Assembly: GCF_009827545.1 (NCBI RefSeq)
Contig: NZ_WTYS01000001.1
Coordinates: forward strand, 2,381,772-2,445,771
From: Pontixanthobacter gangjinensis
GTDB lineage: Bacteria; Pseudomonadota; Alphaproteobacteria; Sphingomonadales; Sphingomonadaceae
DNA: 64,000 bases
Direction of reading: 5' to 3'
Shown: piece after piece, positions 1 to 8,392 of the stretch
Position numbering within the stretch: the first letter of the stretch is position 1
Layout of the letters: each line of letters starts with the position of its first letter
Position numbers and translations under genes: made by a program
The notes under the pieces: model-generated
The model's input: only the letters and a program-made list of their open reading frames with translations
Told to the model about the DNA's origin: nothing
Database searches by the model: none

Positions 1-603
1 AAAATTGTCATCGATCTCCCTGGCCACGATTCCCCAATTGCGCGCCGGGCAATTGCGATGGCTCACAAGCTGATAACACCAGTCAATGCGACATTTGTCG
101 ATCTTGATTCCATCGCCCATTTCAACCCTGCAACCATGCAATATTCCAACATGGGCCGGTTTACCGAAACGGTCAGCCAATTGCAGGAATTGAAGCAAGG
201 TACTGACCTGCCTAAAACCGACTGGGTATTGGTCAAAAATCGGATGCGCCGTAACGAAAAAAAGCAGCTCGACCGGTTCAATTTGGCAATCGAGCAGCTT
301 CCGCAAAAGCTGGGCCTGCGCCTCGCTAGCGGATTGAGCGAACGGGTTTCCTACCGTGATCTGTTTATGTTCGGCCTGACCCACGCCGATTGCATTCAAT
401 TGCCCGAAATGGACGGTGTTAGGGTCCACAAATCGGCTGATATGGACCGGTTGATAAACGAACTTGATTTCGGTGATCCACCTGCTGATTTAGCCCCCTT
501 GCCGCCGGTCAAAGCACGCAAGCCCGCGCGAACAATGGCACGATACCGCCAATCTTTACGAACCCATATCGGGGCCAAAGAACACGTAACGACGAGCAGG
601 TAG
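1..603 (+). CDS. mipZ: Division-plane positioning ATPase MipZ, C-terminal part
   Basis: The frame is open from the first base to a TAG at 601-603, so 200 codons of a gene that begins outside the window are visible. The first Met (base 58) is internal, because family residues IDLPGHDSPIARR precede it. MipZ is a ParA/MinD-type ATPase that binds ParB at the chromosome origins and keeps FtsZ polymerisation at midcell in alphaproteobacteria lacking Min. LITPVNATFVD, DWVLVKNRM and SERVSYRDLFMFGLTHAD are blocks I recognise from this family. The P-loop lies upstream and cannot be checked. The last 35 residues are basic and poorly conserved. The next gene begins 85 bp downstream on the same strand. 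Confidence 0.85.
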   Translation, partial: KIVIDLPGHDSPIARRAIAMAHKLITPVNATFVDLDSIAHFNPATMQYSNMGRFTETVSQLQELKQGTDLPKTDWVLVKNRMRRNEKKQLDRFNLAIEQLPQKLGLRLASGLSERVSYRDLFMFGLTHADCIQLPEMDGVRVHKSADMDRLINELDFGDPPADLAPLPPVKARKPARTMARYRQSLRTHIGAKEHVTTSR

Positions 604-655
604 GCCCACACAATAGTTTGACCCACGGCGTTCCTCTGTTACCGATACGCAACTA

Positions 656-669
656 ATCCGCAAAAGCGG
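656..669 (+). other. Small hairpin in the leader of the acyltransferase gene
   Basis: TCCGC-AAAA-GCGGA forms a 5-bp stem with a four-base loop directly upstream of the Shine-Dalgarno stretch GGAGAGGAACG (about 673-683) of the TTG-started gene at 689. It could modulate translation, but it is short and may be chance. Confidence 0.3.
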
Positions 670-688
670 ACATGGAGAGGAACGAATA

Positions 689-2305
689 TTGCGCCAATTA
701 CAGGGTATGGATGCGTCTTTTGTCGCGCTGGAAACACGCAATTCGCCGATGCACATCGGTTCATTGCTGATCTATAACCCCGAAACCGCGCCCGGCGGGT
801 TTGTCCGTTACAAAGACATTCTGAATTTCTTTGAAAGCCGGATGCAATTGTCCAAGACAATGCGACAGCGTTTGGTGAAAGTGCCGTTCGACCTCGATTA
901 TCCTTATTGGATTGAGGATCCCGATTTCGACCTTGAGTATCATGTACGCCATGTTGCGCTGCCCAAGCCGGGCGACTGGCGTCAGCTGTGCATTCAGGCC
1001 GCACGAATATTTGCCCGCCCACTCGATCTGACTCGTCCGCCATGGGAATTCACAGTTGTCGAAGGGCTCGACAACATCCCCGGCGTGGCCCCGGGCAGCT
1101 ATGCGATGGTAACCAAAGTCCACCATGCGGCAATCGATGGGATGAGCGGCGTTGATTTGATGGAAGCGCTCCATACACTCGACCCGCATGCAGCTGCGCC
1201 CAACGAGCCCGATACCTGGGAGCCGGAACCCATACCCAATGCGGCGCAATTACTTGGCAAGAGCTACATCAATGCGGTTACCAACCCGCTGAAGCAGCTT
1301 GAAGTTATGGCTAAAGCAGCGCCTGGCCTCGCTAATGCAATCAAGGGCCTTGCGGTTAAAGACTTTTCGGTCAGCGGCGATATGCTCGCCCCTCGCACCA
1401 GATTCAACAAAGTCATTTCCAGTGCCCGCGTTGTCGAGGGCCGTAGCGTTCCTCTGGCAGATATCAAATCGATCCGCGCATTAGCGCCGGGTTGCAAAGT
1501 CAATGACGTATTCCTTGCCATTATAGGCGGGGCGCTGCGCCGTTATCTGCTCGACAAGAATGACCTGCCCGCAAAAACCCTTACAGCTATGGCCCCGATT
1601 TCGGTCCGCTCTAAGGGTGAAAAAGGCGATATGGGCAATCAGGTTGCCGCAATGATTGCACCGCTTGGTACTCATATTGAAGACGCCGTCGAACGCCTGG
1701 GCTTTGTCCATTCGCAGACAATGAATTCCAAAGCGATGACCGATGCAATGGGCGCGCGCAATATGACCGAAATGAGCAAGGTTAGTCCGGCACTGTTCAT
1801 GGCATTGGGAGCCCAGCTTTACACGCGGCTCGGACTTGCCAATCGTGTCGGCCCGCCATTCTCGACCGTGGTGACCAACGTACCTGGCCCGCCGATCCCG
1901 ATCTATTCAACAGGTGCTCGCATGGAAAGCATGATGGGACTGCTGTGCCTCAATGACGGACTTGGTCTCGGGCATGTCGTGCAAAGCTATGTTGATGAGG
2001 CGACGATCGCGTTTACCGCATGCCGCAAATTACTGCCCGATCCGGAATTCTATGCGCAATGCATTCAGGAAAGTTTTGAAGAATATCGGGACCTTGCCAC
2101 AGCAGCCGCCACAGCTCCTGTTAAGGCGAAGCCTGCTACTCCAATGAAAGTGGCCCCGAAAAAGTCCGCGCCAAAAACTGCAGCAAAGAAGCCCGCAGCA
2201 AAGAAGGCCGCACCAGCACAAAAAGTAGCGGCAACGAAACCTACCGCCGGTCGTGCGGCCCCCAAAGCGACTAAAAAAACAACTAAAGGGAAGACCAAGC
2301 CATGA
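689..2305 (+). CDS. Wax ester synthase/diacylglycerol acyltransferase (WS/DGAT) with histone-like C-terminal tail
   Basis: This 538-residue enzyme should transfer an acyl group from acyl-CoA to a fatty alcohol or diacylglycerol, making neutral lipid at the membrane or lipid-droplet surface. The catalytic HHxxxDG motif is intact (H145, H146, D150, G151), and the later family motifs NDVFL (near 271) and TNVPGPP (near 393) are present. The start is TTG at 689, supported by a strong Shine-Dalgarno sequence GGAGAGGAACG. After the usual family end (about residue 470) comes a 68-residue tail of Lys, Ala, Pro and Thr (18 Lys, 1 Arg, no acidic residue). It resembles histone H1-type or PhaF-type DNA-binding tails. 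The stop overlaps the start of the following hydrolase (ATGA), which implies co-translation. Confidence 0.9.
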   Translation: MRQLQGMDASFVALETRNSPMHIGSLLIYNPETAPGGFVRYKDILNFFESRMQLSKTMRQRLVKVPFDLDYPYWIEDPDFDLEYHVRHVALPKPGDWRQLCIQAARIFARPLDLTRPPWEFTVVEGLDNIPGVAPGSYAMVTKVHHAAIDGMSGVDLMEALHTLDPHAAAPNEPDTWEPEPIPNAAQLLGKSYINAVTNPLKQLEVMAKAAPGLANAIKGLAVKDFSVSGDMLAPRTRFNKVISSARVVEGRSVPLADIKSIRALAPGCKVNDVFLAIIGGALRRYLLDKNDLPAKTLTAMAPISVRSKGEKGDMGNQVAAMIAPLGTHIEDAVERLGFVHSQTMNSKAMTDAMGARNMTEMSKVSPALFMALGAQLYTRLGLANRVGPPFSTVVTNVPGPPIPIYSTGARMESMMGLLCLNDGLGLGHVVQSYVDEATIAFTACRKLLPDPEFYAQCIQESFEEYRDLATAAATAPVKAKPATPMKVAPKKSAPKTAAKKPAAKKAAPAQKVAATKPTAGRAAPKATKKTTKGKTKP

Positions 2306-3102
2306 CAGCAACTACAATCGGCACAGCCCGTTCTGCCCGGCCACCCCACCGCGCTTTGATGCTGGCCGAACCCGGTCGCGCACTTGCGGAATACGCAAGC
2401 TTCCTCGCGTTGCGCCCGCTAATGCGAACCTTGCCCAAAGGGGACGGGCACGGCGTTTTGGTCCTCCCGGGCTTCATGGCCAGCGACAGTTCGACGCGCC
2501 CAATGCGCTCGCTGCTAACCCGGCTTGGTTATGAAACCGAAGGCTGGAACCTTGGCCGCAATGTCCGGGTCGATAATGCGCGCGTAGAAGCGATGGCAAA
2601 TTGCGTCGATGCCTTGTCGCAACGGACCGGCAGCAAAGTCTCTATTGTCGGTTGGAGTCTCGGCGGCGTTTTCGCGCGCGAACTCGCAAAGCTTGCGCCA
2701 GAAAAAGTGCGGATGGTAATTTCGCTCGGCAGCCCGATCAGCGATGACCGAAATCATACCAACGCGGCAAAACTGTTCGAAATGCTTAATGGTAAGGAGC
2801 CCGAACCTCTAAAATCAGGCCAGTTTACTGGGCTTGATCAGGCACCGCCAGTACCGACAACTTCAATCCTGACCAAAACCGATGGCGTAGTCCATTGGCG
2901 GGGTTCGGTTCAGTGTCCGAAAGGCGGCTTGCCGGGCCAGACAGAGAATATCGAAGTGTTGGCAAGCCACATCGGCCTCGGCGTCAATCCTACAGTCATG
3001 TTGGCTATTGCCGACCGGCTGGCGCAGGCTGAAGGCGAGTGGAAACCATTCGCTCCGCGTGGCCTCTCGTCGTTGCTATTCCCAAAAACCCAGCTCCATT
3101 AA
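2302..3102 (+). CDS. Alpha/beta hydrolase, coupled to WS/DGAT
   Basis: A 266-residue alpha/beta hydrolase fold protein. VLVLPGFMASD forms the early strand and oxyanion region (near residue 52), and GWSLGG (near 117-122) is the nucleophile elbow with Ser at about 119. No signal peptide or membrane span is evident, so it is probably cytoplasmic. The ATG overlaps the stop of the WS/DGAT gene by 4 bp, which points to a shared role in neutral-lipid turnover, such as a lipase or esterase acting on the acyltransferase product; that link is inferred from position only. It converges on the TonB receptor gene, whose stop lies 34 bp away. Confidence 0.75.
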   Translation: MTATTIGTARSARPPHRALMLAEPGRALAEYASFLALRPLMRTLPKGDGHGVLVLPGFMASDSSTRPMRSLLTRLGYETEGWNLGRNVRVDNARVEAMANCVDALSQRTGSKVSIVGWSLGGVFARELAKLAPEKVRMVISLGSPISDDRNHTNAAKLFEMLNGKEPEPLKSGQFTGLDQAPPVPTTSILTKTDGVVHWRGSVQCPKGGLPGQTENIEVLASHIGLGVNPTVMLAIADRLAQAEGEWKPFAPRGLSSLLFPKTQLH

Positions 3103-3136
3103 ACCCGATTTTGGGAGTTGCCGGGCCAAAGCGCCG

Positions 3137-6022
3137 TTAGAACTGCTTGCGCAGATCGATGCCAATGTATCGGCCCGTCGGGTCGAGTAACAACGGCTGA
3201 TAGCTGAGCGGTATATCGCCGTTTTCATCGCGTATGATCCGGCGTCTATCGAACACATTGTCGACTCTGAAGGCAACTCGTAGGCCTTTCAAAAAGCCTT
3301 CTTCTTTTTTCAGAACTGTGCCCAGATCGGCGAACAACCGGATGTCAAACGTTGCAAGATCATCGATTGAAAGCGCCGTGCCATTCAGTGCCCCGCCCCC
3401 GTCAATCCGCGCTGAGCCCGTGTAACTACCGGATAATCGCGTACCAAAGCCACCCTTGAACAAACCGGCTTCGAGCCGCGAAGTGTGCGTTGGCGTGCCG
3501 GTTGTGCTGAGCGAATCTCCATCGAGCAAATCAAGTCGGGGACCATTTGGTGCAATCAGAATTTCGCGTTTCAATTCCACATTATGGGTCAGATTGAAGA
3601 AATAGCGCGCACGCCCATCGCCGCCGCCAAAGCTGCCACCACCGCGCCGTCCGCCTTCACGGGCGCCGCTTGGGCGCCCGCCGCTTGCGGATGCCTGTGC
3701 AGGTGGGCCATCGGAACCCGTTTCAATGCTACAAACCCTGCTCCGGAACTGGGCAACCCGCTCCTTGTCCACGGTTCCATCCTCAGCCGTGAAGCGAGAC
3801 AACATCCGCTGAGCTTGGGCCGGATCGAGATCGGGTAACTCTTCTAGCGTTTCACCGCGTGCGACCGCTTCTGCAAGGCGGGTCAGAAAGTCTTCGCCAT
3901 CATCTTGACATAAGCGGCTGCGGAACGCGGCAAATTGCTCGCGTTGCTCGGCCGTCATCTGACCACCGAAGCCACCTCTTCCGCCGTGACGCTCTCCCGC
4001 GCCTTCAGCACCCCCGCTCTCGCTGGCAGTAGCAGCTCCAGCAGGCGGTCCGCCTGCACCCGCAGGACGACCACGACCCACACCAGGGGGCGGGCCTGAT
4101 TCCTCGGGCGCTTTGCCGATTGTGCCATTGAGATTAAGCCCAAACGAAAGTCGCTCGGTTCTGGTTTGAAAATAATCTATCGGGCGCAAATCAAGTGCTG
4201 TCAGCTTGCCTGCCGCATCACGAGTTACCCGGTCGGGGAATGCCGCCTCAATCTCCGGCGTCAGGAACGGGAAGGATGAGGACACATCGTCAGACTTGAT
4301 GCGCGAATAGGACGCCTGGAACCGCGCATTGTCTATAATTTCCCAATTGGCTGAGAAGGTCCAATCTGACTGGGTTTCTGCCTTAAGCGCCAGATTACCG
4401 CCACTGGTTACGTCAACAAGCGCCGTATCGCCCGTGGCCAAGTCAAAAGTCGTGACGTTAAAGTTTGTCACCAGCGGGCTACCCAGTTGGTTCAACGATG
4501 GCGGGACTTCGCGCCACACAAAAGTCGCTTGCAAATCAAGGCTGTCCGCCGGAGACCAATTGACCCCACCGCTCCAACGGTAAAGCGTGCCGAAATCGGA
4601 GTAATTGTTAAAGCCAGCTTGCCCGTTTAGAGTTATGCTACCAAATGCGGCCAGCACATCATCGCGTGTGCTGGTAATTGGAATGGCAATATTGAACCCG
4701 CCAGATAAGTCGCCTCGCTTGAGTTGCACAGCAGTGCCAGAACGAGTGTCATTGCTCTCAATTCTGGTCCAGTCATAACCGAGATCGAACGTAGCGTTCA
4801 CATCGCCGGCGGGCACGTAAAACGGCGATCCGCGCACAGTGGCCTTCGAACTAGCGGAATAGGTTTTTTGGTTGGCAATGTCGAAGCCCGCATCAGCGAA
4901 GTCTGGCAATGCGCCATCAATTGCCAAATCACCCGCTGCCGCATCAATTACCAATTGGCGAGTATCGGCGCGCCGGTCAATTTCCGTGCGGGAATCGGAT
5001 ACGCTTCCGTCTGCGGTAACAGTCAGAATGAAATCGCCCAGTGGCTGGTTCATGCTTCCTGACGACGAAAATGTATCGGTACGCGTGCGCCGCTCCAGTG
5101 GGTTCTCTTCGTTGAAGGTGCGCAGAACGCTGCTCAAATTCGGATCAGTGAGAACGACACTGTCGATGCCTGCCAAGCTGCGAGAATCGTTACGTACAAA
5201 TGTTCCGTTCAAGCTTATTGAAGTGCCACTGTCGATAAAAGCCGTGGCAAAATTGGCATCGGCCTGAAACCTCGCCGTGTCGGCTATCAGGCTCCGGAAA
5301 CCAGCCGGGTCAGGGTCGGTAGCGAGCCCTAAAACGCTAGTTGTCGCTTGGTCGATATTGCGCTCCGCCTCCGTCAGCAGCGACACATCACTAGCTTGCA
5401 CATTAAAGTTGATACGCCCTGCTTTAGTGATTTTTAGCAAGGTCGCTTCCTGTTCGGTTACTGAGTAACCACCCCGATCAGGCTGCTCATATTCGCCAGC
5501 AACCGTAATCGCTGAAAAATTATCTTTCAGAATAAAATTGACCACGCGCCGATCCGCCGAAAAACCGAATTTTTGCGCGGTCTCTTCTGGTAAAACTTCA
5601 ACTTTTTCGATTGCTTCTGGCGGGTATGATCTGAATTCGCGGAAACTGCCTATTCGCACGCCATTCACCAGAAAAACCGGCCGACCGCCCCCACGCCCCC
5701 GAGAGGAACTGGTTTGCGGTTCAATAGCGGCAACCAGATCGGCAATCGAATTGGCCCCATATGCGGCGATATCTTCCTCATTGAGCACGAGGGTGGGAGC
5801 CTGTTCTGTATCAACTTGCGAACGCAGCCTCTCACCCAGAACCAAAATATCGCCCATTTCCATGAATTCTTCGGGCTCGTCCATTCGCTGCTCGGGAGGA
5901 GGCGCTTCACTACCAATGTCGATATCCAAGCCTCCTTCGGAGCCTGAATCTTGGGCGTAAGTCAGCGAAGGCGCAACCAGCGCGATAAGCGCGCAGGAAT
6001 GAAGCAATCTCGAAGCGATCAT
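3137..6022 (-). CDS. TonB-dependent outer membrane receptor with Gly-rich, Cys-paired insert
   Basis: An outer membrane beta-barrel transporter of about 961 residues. I place the start at the ATG at 6022, because GGAAAAGG lies upstream at good spacing and the protein then opens with a clean signal peptide ending in TYA at residue 23. An in-frame TTG at 6058 lacks a ribosome site. The plug domain follows (ILVLGERL, EDIAAYG, VFLVNGVRIGS) and the chain ends in the typical aromatic RKQF. Residues about 640-805, inside the barrel region, are an unusual Gly/Pro/Arg-rich segment enclosing a charged helical part with two FRSR[LV]C motifs (Cys near 704 and 764). The substrate is unknown. No partner transport genes lie beside it. 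Confidence 0.85.
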   Translation of the reverse strand: MIASRLLHSCALIALVAPSLTYAQDSGSEGGLDIDIGSEAPPPEQRMDEPEEFMEMGDILVLGERLRSQVDTEQAPTLVLNEEDIAAYGANSIADLVAAIEPQTSSSRGRGGGRPVFLVNGVRIGSFREFRSYPPEAIEKVEVLPEETAQKFGFSADRRVVNFILKDNFSAITVAGEYEQPDRGGYSVTEQEATLLKITKAGRINFNVQASDVSLLTEAERNIDQATTSVLGLATDPDPAGFRSLIADTARFQADANFATAFIDSGTSISLNGTFVRNDSRSLAGIDSVVLTDPNLSSVLRTFNEENPLERRTRTDTFSSSGSMNQPLGDFILTVTADGSVSDSRTEIDRRADTRQLVIDAAAGDLAIDGALPDFADAGFDIANQKTYSASSKATVRGSPFYVPAGDVNATFDLGYDWTRIESNDTRSGTAVQLKRGDLSGGFNIAIPITSTRDDVLAAFGSITLNGQAGFNNYSDFGTLYRWSGGVNWSPADSLDLQATFVWREVPPSLNQLGSPLVTNFNVTTFDLATGDTALVDVTSGGNLALKAETQSDWTFSANWEIIDNARFQASYSRIKSDDVSSSFPFLTPEIEAAFPDRVTRDAAGKLTALDLRPIDYFQTRTERLSFGLNLNGTIGKAPEESGPPPGVGRGRPAGAGGPPAGAATASESGGAEGAGERHGGRGGFGGQMTAEQREQFAAFRSRLCQDDGEDFLTRLAEAVARGETLEELPDLDPAQAQRMLSRFTAEDGTVDKERVAQFRSRVCSIETGSDGPPAQASASGGRPSGAREGGRRGGGSFGGGDGRARYFFNLTHNVELKREILIAPNGPRLDLLDGDSLSTTGTPTHTSRLEAGLFKGGFGTRLSGSYTGSARIDGGGALNGTALSIDDLATFDIRLFADLGTVLKKEEGFLKGLRVAFRVDNVFDRRRIIRDENGDIPLSYQPLLLDPTGRYIGIDLRKQF

Positions 6023-6200
6023 GGCAAAAGCCTTTTCCGTATTGGTCAAATAGCGCAACTATCATTCGGGTAACAAACTGTCGCACTTTGCGAGCCGTCG
6101 ACAGAACTCGCAGGCAATACGCACGAGGCTTTCTTTTTATCCCGGCTGGGGCTATGGGCGCGCAACACTTATCGACGAACTGCATGGAAAACTGATAAAT

Positions 6201-6461
6201 ATGGCAAAAGAAGAACTCCTCGAAATGCGCGGCAAGGTGGTTGAACTGCTGCCAAACGCGATGTTCCGGGTGGAGCTCGAAAACGGGCACGAAGTTCTCG
6301 GCCATACCGCCGGTAAGATGCGTAAGAACCGCATTCGTGTGCTAGTTGGCGATGAAGTGCTGTGCGAATTGACACCCTATGACCTTACCAAGGCGCGGAT
6401 CACATACCGCTTTATGCCTGGTCGCGGTGGCCCTGGCCCCGGTGGCCCCGGCCCGTCATAA
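6201..6461 (+). CDS. infA: Translation initiation factor IF-1
   Basis: An 86-residue OB-fold protein that binds the ribosomal A site during initiation. [30 protein letters not shown] and [10 protein letters not shown] are near-invariant IF-1 blocks. The usual length is about 72, so the Gly/Pro-rich tail ([13 protein letters not shown]) is an extension of about a dozen residues. The maf gene follows within a few bases and probably shares its transcript. The 178-bp gap upstream separates it from the divergent TonB receptor gene and should hold promoters for both. Confidence 0.97.
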   Translation: MAKEELLEMRGKVVELLPNAMFRVELENGHEVLGHTAGKMRKNRIRVLVGDEVLCELTPYDLTKARITYRFMPGRGGPGPGGPGPS

Positions 6462-6473
6462 TTGGGTGCGGCA

Positions 6474-7049
6474 ATGACCGCGCCTTCTCTTATATTGGCA
6501 TCGGCTAGCCCGAGGCGGCGCGAATTGCTAGCGCGGCTCGGGGTTGAACCTGCGCGCATTGCGCCAGCTGATATCGATGAGACCCCACTCGCTGACGAAA
6601 CTCCGCGTGTCTATGCCCAGCGCATCGGCCGCGAGAAAGCTTTGGCAGCAGCAACGAAAGATGGGTTTGTGTTGGCGGGTGACACGGTTGTCGCTGTCGG
6701 GCGGCGAATTCTGCCCAAGGCTGAGGACGAAGCGACAGCGCGCAGATGTCTCGAATTGCTTTCGGGTCGGCGACACCGAGTCCTGTCTTCGATTGCTCTG
6801 TTATCTCCTGACGGCACTCTGCGCGAGAAGCTCAACGAGACAATCGTTAAATTCAAGCGCCTGTCTGAAGACGAAATTGCCGCCTATCTTGCTGGTGGCG
6901 AATGGGAGGGCAAAGCTGGCGGCTACGCCATTCAGGGCGCTGCAGAGGGTTTAATCAGCGCCATTCAAGGCAGTCATTCCTCTGTCATGGGTTTGCCCCT
7001 GTTTGAAACCCGCGCATTGCTGAAATCGGCAGGTTTTCCCATTGGCTGA
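6474..7049 (+). CDS. maf: Maf-like nucleoside triphosphate pyrophosphatase
   Basis: A 191-residue Maf/HAM1-superfamily house-cleaning enzyme that hydrolyses non-canonical or pyrimidine nucleoside triphosphates to monophosphates. SASPRRRELL at the N-terminus is the phosphate-binding signature. DETPLADETPRVYAQRIGREKA and LAGDTVVAVGRRILPKA are further family blocks, the latter carrying the conserved acidic residue. I prefer the ATG at 6474; an in-frame TTG at 6462 is possible. The order infA-maf-RNase-yacG with overlaps (8 bp here into the next gene) is a familiar alphaproteobacterial operon. Confidence 0.92.
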   Translation: MTAPSLILASASPRRRELLARLGVEPARIAPADIDETPLADETPRVYAQRIGREKALAAATKDGFVLAGDTVVAVGRRILPKAEDEATARRCLELLSGRRHRVLSSIALLSPDGTLREKLNETIVKFKRLSEDEIAAYLAGGEWEGKAGGYAIQGAAEGLISAIQGSHSSVMGLPLFETRALLKSAGFPIG

Positions 7050-8013
7050 TTGGCTGGTTGAACGCGGCATCGGCGAGGACCGCGCGATCGCAATCGAAAA
7101 TGACCGAATAATTGCCGCACGCACCCAATGGGACGGCGAACTGGTCGCCGGACAGGTAATCGATGCAAAACTAATATCGCGCAGCAGCGGAAGTTCACGT
7201 GGGAAGGGCGAACTGCCTTCAGGCAGCCAGATTTTGCTCGACCGTTTGCCTAAAGATGCAGCTGAAGGCGCTCTATTGCGGGTGGAAATCAAGAGATCAG
7301 CGATTGGCGAACGCGGTCGCCTAAAGTTGGCTCAAGCAAGACCATCCGATAGATCACCAACGACACCGGATATTTTGATGTCGCTTGAGCAAGAGGGTCA
7401 TTGCGCAAGAATCGTCCACCAGTTTCCTGAAAGTGATTGGGATGAATTGCTGTCCGATGCGCTCTCTGGTGAAATCCATTTCAAGGGCGGTTCGCTACTT
7501 CTGGCAGCGACACCAGCAATGATAATAATCGACATCGATGGGACTTTGCCGCCATGCGAGTTGGCGCTCGCGGCATCAGGCCCGATCGCCGATACGTTGC
7601 GCCGGTTCGACATCGGCGGCATGGTCGGGATTGATTTTCCAACCTTGGAACAAAAGTCAGATCGCAAGGCAGTAGACGCTGCTCTGGCAGAAGCTTTGGG
7701 CGAATGGTCGCATGAGCGCACCGCGATGAACGGCTTCGGCTTTGTTCAAATCATTTCGCGGCTTCAGCGCCCTTCGCTTCTCCACCGGGCAACGCATGCT
7801 CGCACCGCAATATTGGCGCGCCAATTGCTCCGTCAGGCACAGATGATCGCCGAGCCTGGCGCATTATTGCTGACTATTCACCCCGCCCTGCAGAAGAAGT
7901 TGAAGCCCGAATGGCTAGAGGAATTATCCCGCCGTACCGGCCGTGAAGTGCGGATAGAGCTGTCGGCTGGTCTTGCGCTCGGCGGCAGCTTCGCGCAGGC
8001 GGTACCCATATGA
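7042..8013 (+). CDS. Short ribonuclease E/G-like protein
   Basis: A 323-residue protein that resembles the catalytic half of RNase E/G, lacking the long scaffold tail. The N-terminal VERGIGEDRAIAIENDRII and LVAGQVIDAKLI align with the S1-containing beginning of the family. GMVGIDFPTLEQKSDR (near 194-209) matches the IDF metal-site strand, and RTAMNGFGFVQIISRLQRPS matches the segment after it. The second catalytic Asp region is less clear to me, so activity is not assured. It probably starts at the TTG at 7042, overlapping maf by 8 bp, and ends with a 4-bp overlap with yacG. The likely role is RNA processing or decay. Confidence 0.75.
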   Translation: MADWLVERGIGEDRAIAIENDRIIAARTQWDGELVAGQVIDAKLISRSSGSSRGKGELPSGSQILLDRLPKDAAEGALLRVEIKRSAIGERGRLKLAQARPSDRSPTTPDILMSLEQEGHCARIVHQFPESDWDELLSDALSGEIHFKGGSLLLAATPAMIIIDIDGTLPPCELALAASGPIADTLRRFDIGGMVGIDFPTLEQKSDRKAVDAALAEALGEWSHERTAMNGFGFVQIISRLQRPSLLHRATHARTAILARQLLRQAQMIAEPGALLLTIHPALQKKLKPEWLEELSRRTGREVRIELSAGLALGGSFAQAVPI

Positions 8014-8198
8014 TCACTGCCAAGACAAAGACCTGCCCGATTTGCCGCAAGCCACGTTCGGAAGAATATTATCCGTTCTGTTCACGCGGTTGCCGCGACC
8101 GCGATCTGAACCAATGGTTCAATGATGGATATGCTGTACCAGGCCGCCCCGCGTCGCCTGAAGAGAGCGCGAGCGAAGACTGGGAAAAACAAGACTGA
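8010..8198 (+). CDS. yacG: DNA gyrase inhibitor YacG, zinc-binding
   Basis: A 62-residue protein with the four-cysteine zinc knuckle C9-x2-C12 and C24-x3-C28, followed by DLNQWFNDGYAVPG, the diagnostic YacG block. E. coli YacG binds GyrB and blocks DNA binding by gyrase. The ATG overlaps the stop of the RNase-like gene, so it is the last gene of the infA operon, ahead of tRNA-Phe. Confidence 0.95.
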   Translation: MITAKTKTCPICRKPRSEEYYPFCSRGCRDRDLNQWFNDGYAVPGRPASPEESASEDWEKQD

Positions 8199-8210
8199 AT
8201 ACCCCTTGCC

Positions 8211-8241
8211 AAGCGCGCCAAGCTTCGCCATAGGCGCGCTT
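8211..8241. terminator. Inverted repeat between yacG and tRNA-Phe
   Basis: AAGCGCGCC (8211-8219) and GGCGCGCTT (8233-8241) are a perfect 9-bp inverted repeat with a 13-base loop, just after the yacG stop. No T-run follows on the + strand, so it may be a structure ending or stabilising the operon transcript rather than a classical intrinsic terminator. A second 6-bp tetraloop hairpin (TCGCTC/GAGCGA, 8254-8269) lies right before the tRNA. Confidence 0.45.
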
Positions 8242-8280
8242 CCAATGTCCGGCTCGCTCTCTGGAGCGACACCGTTCAGT

Positions 8281-8356
8281 GCCCGAGTAGCTCAGTTGGT
8301 AGAGCACACGATTGAAAATCGTGGTGTCGGTGGTTCGAATCCGCCCTCGGGCACCA
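8281..8356 (+). tRNA. tRNA-Phe (GAA)
   Basis: A complete 76-base cloverleaf: acceptor GCCCGAG/CTCGGGC, D arm GCTC...GAGC, anticodon stem CACGA/TCGTG with loop TTGAAAA (anticodon GAA), T arm GGTGG/CCGCC around TTCGAAT, discriminator A and a genome-encoded CCA end. No integrase or duplicated 3' end is seen beside it. Confidence 0.97.
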
Positions 8357-8392
8357 TTGGTTCCCCCCTGATCAGCGATTACCGCAGCGGAA

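Noticed and set aside
8281-8392. tRNA-Phe as a possible integration site
   Set aside because: No integrase, no second copy of the tRNA end, and the neighbouring gene looks like a normal chromosomal gene.
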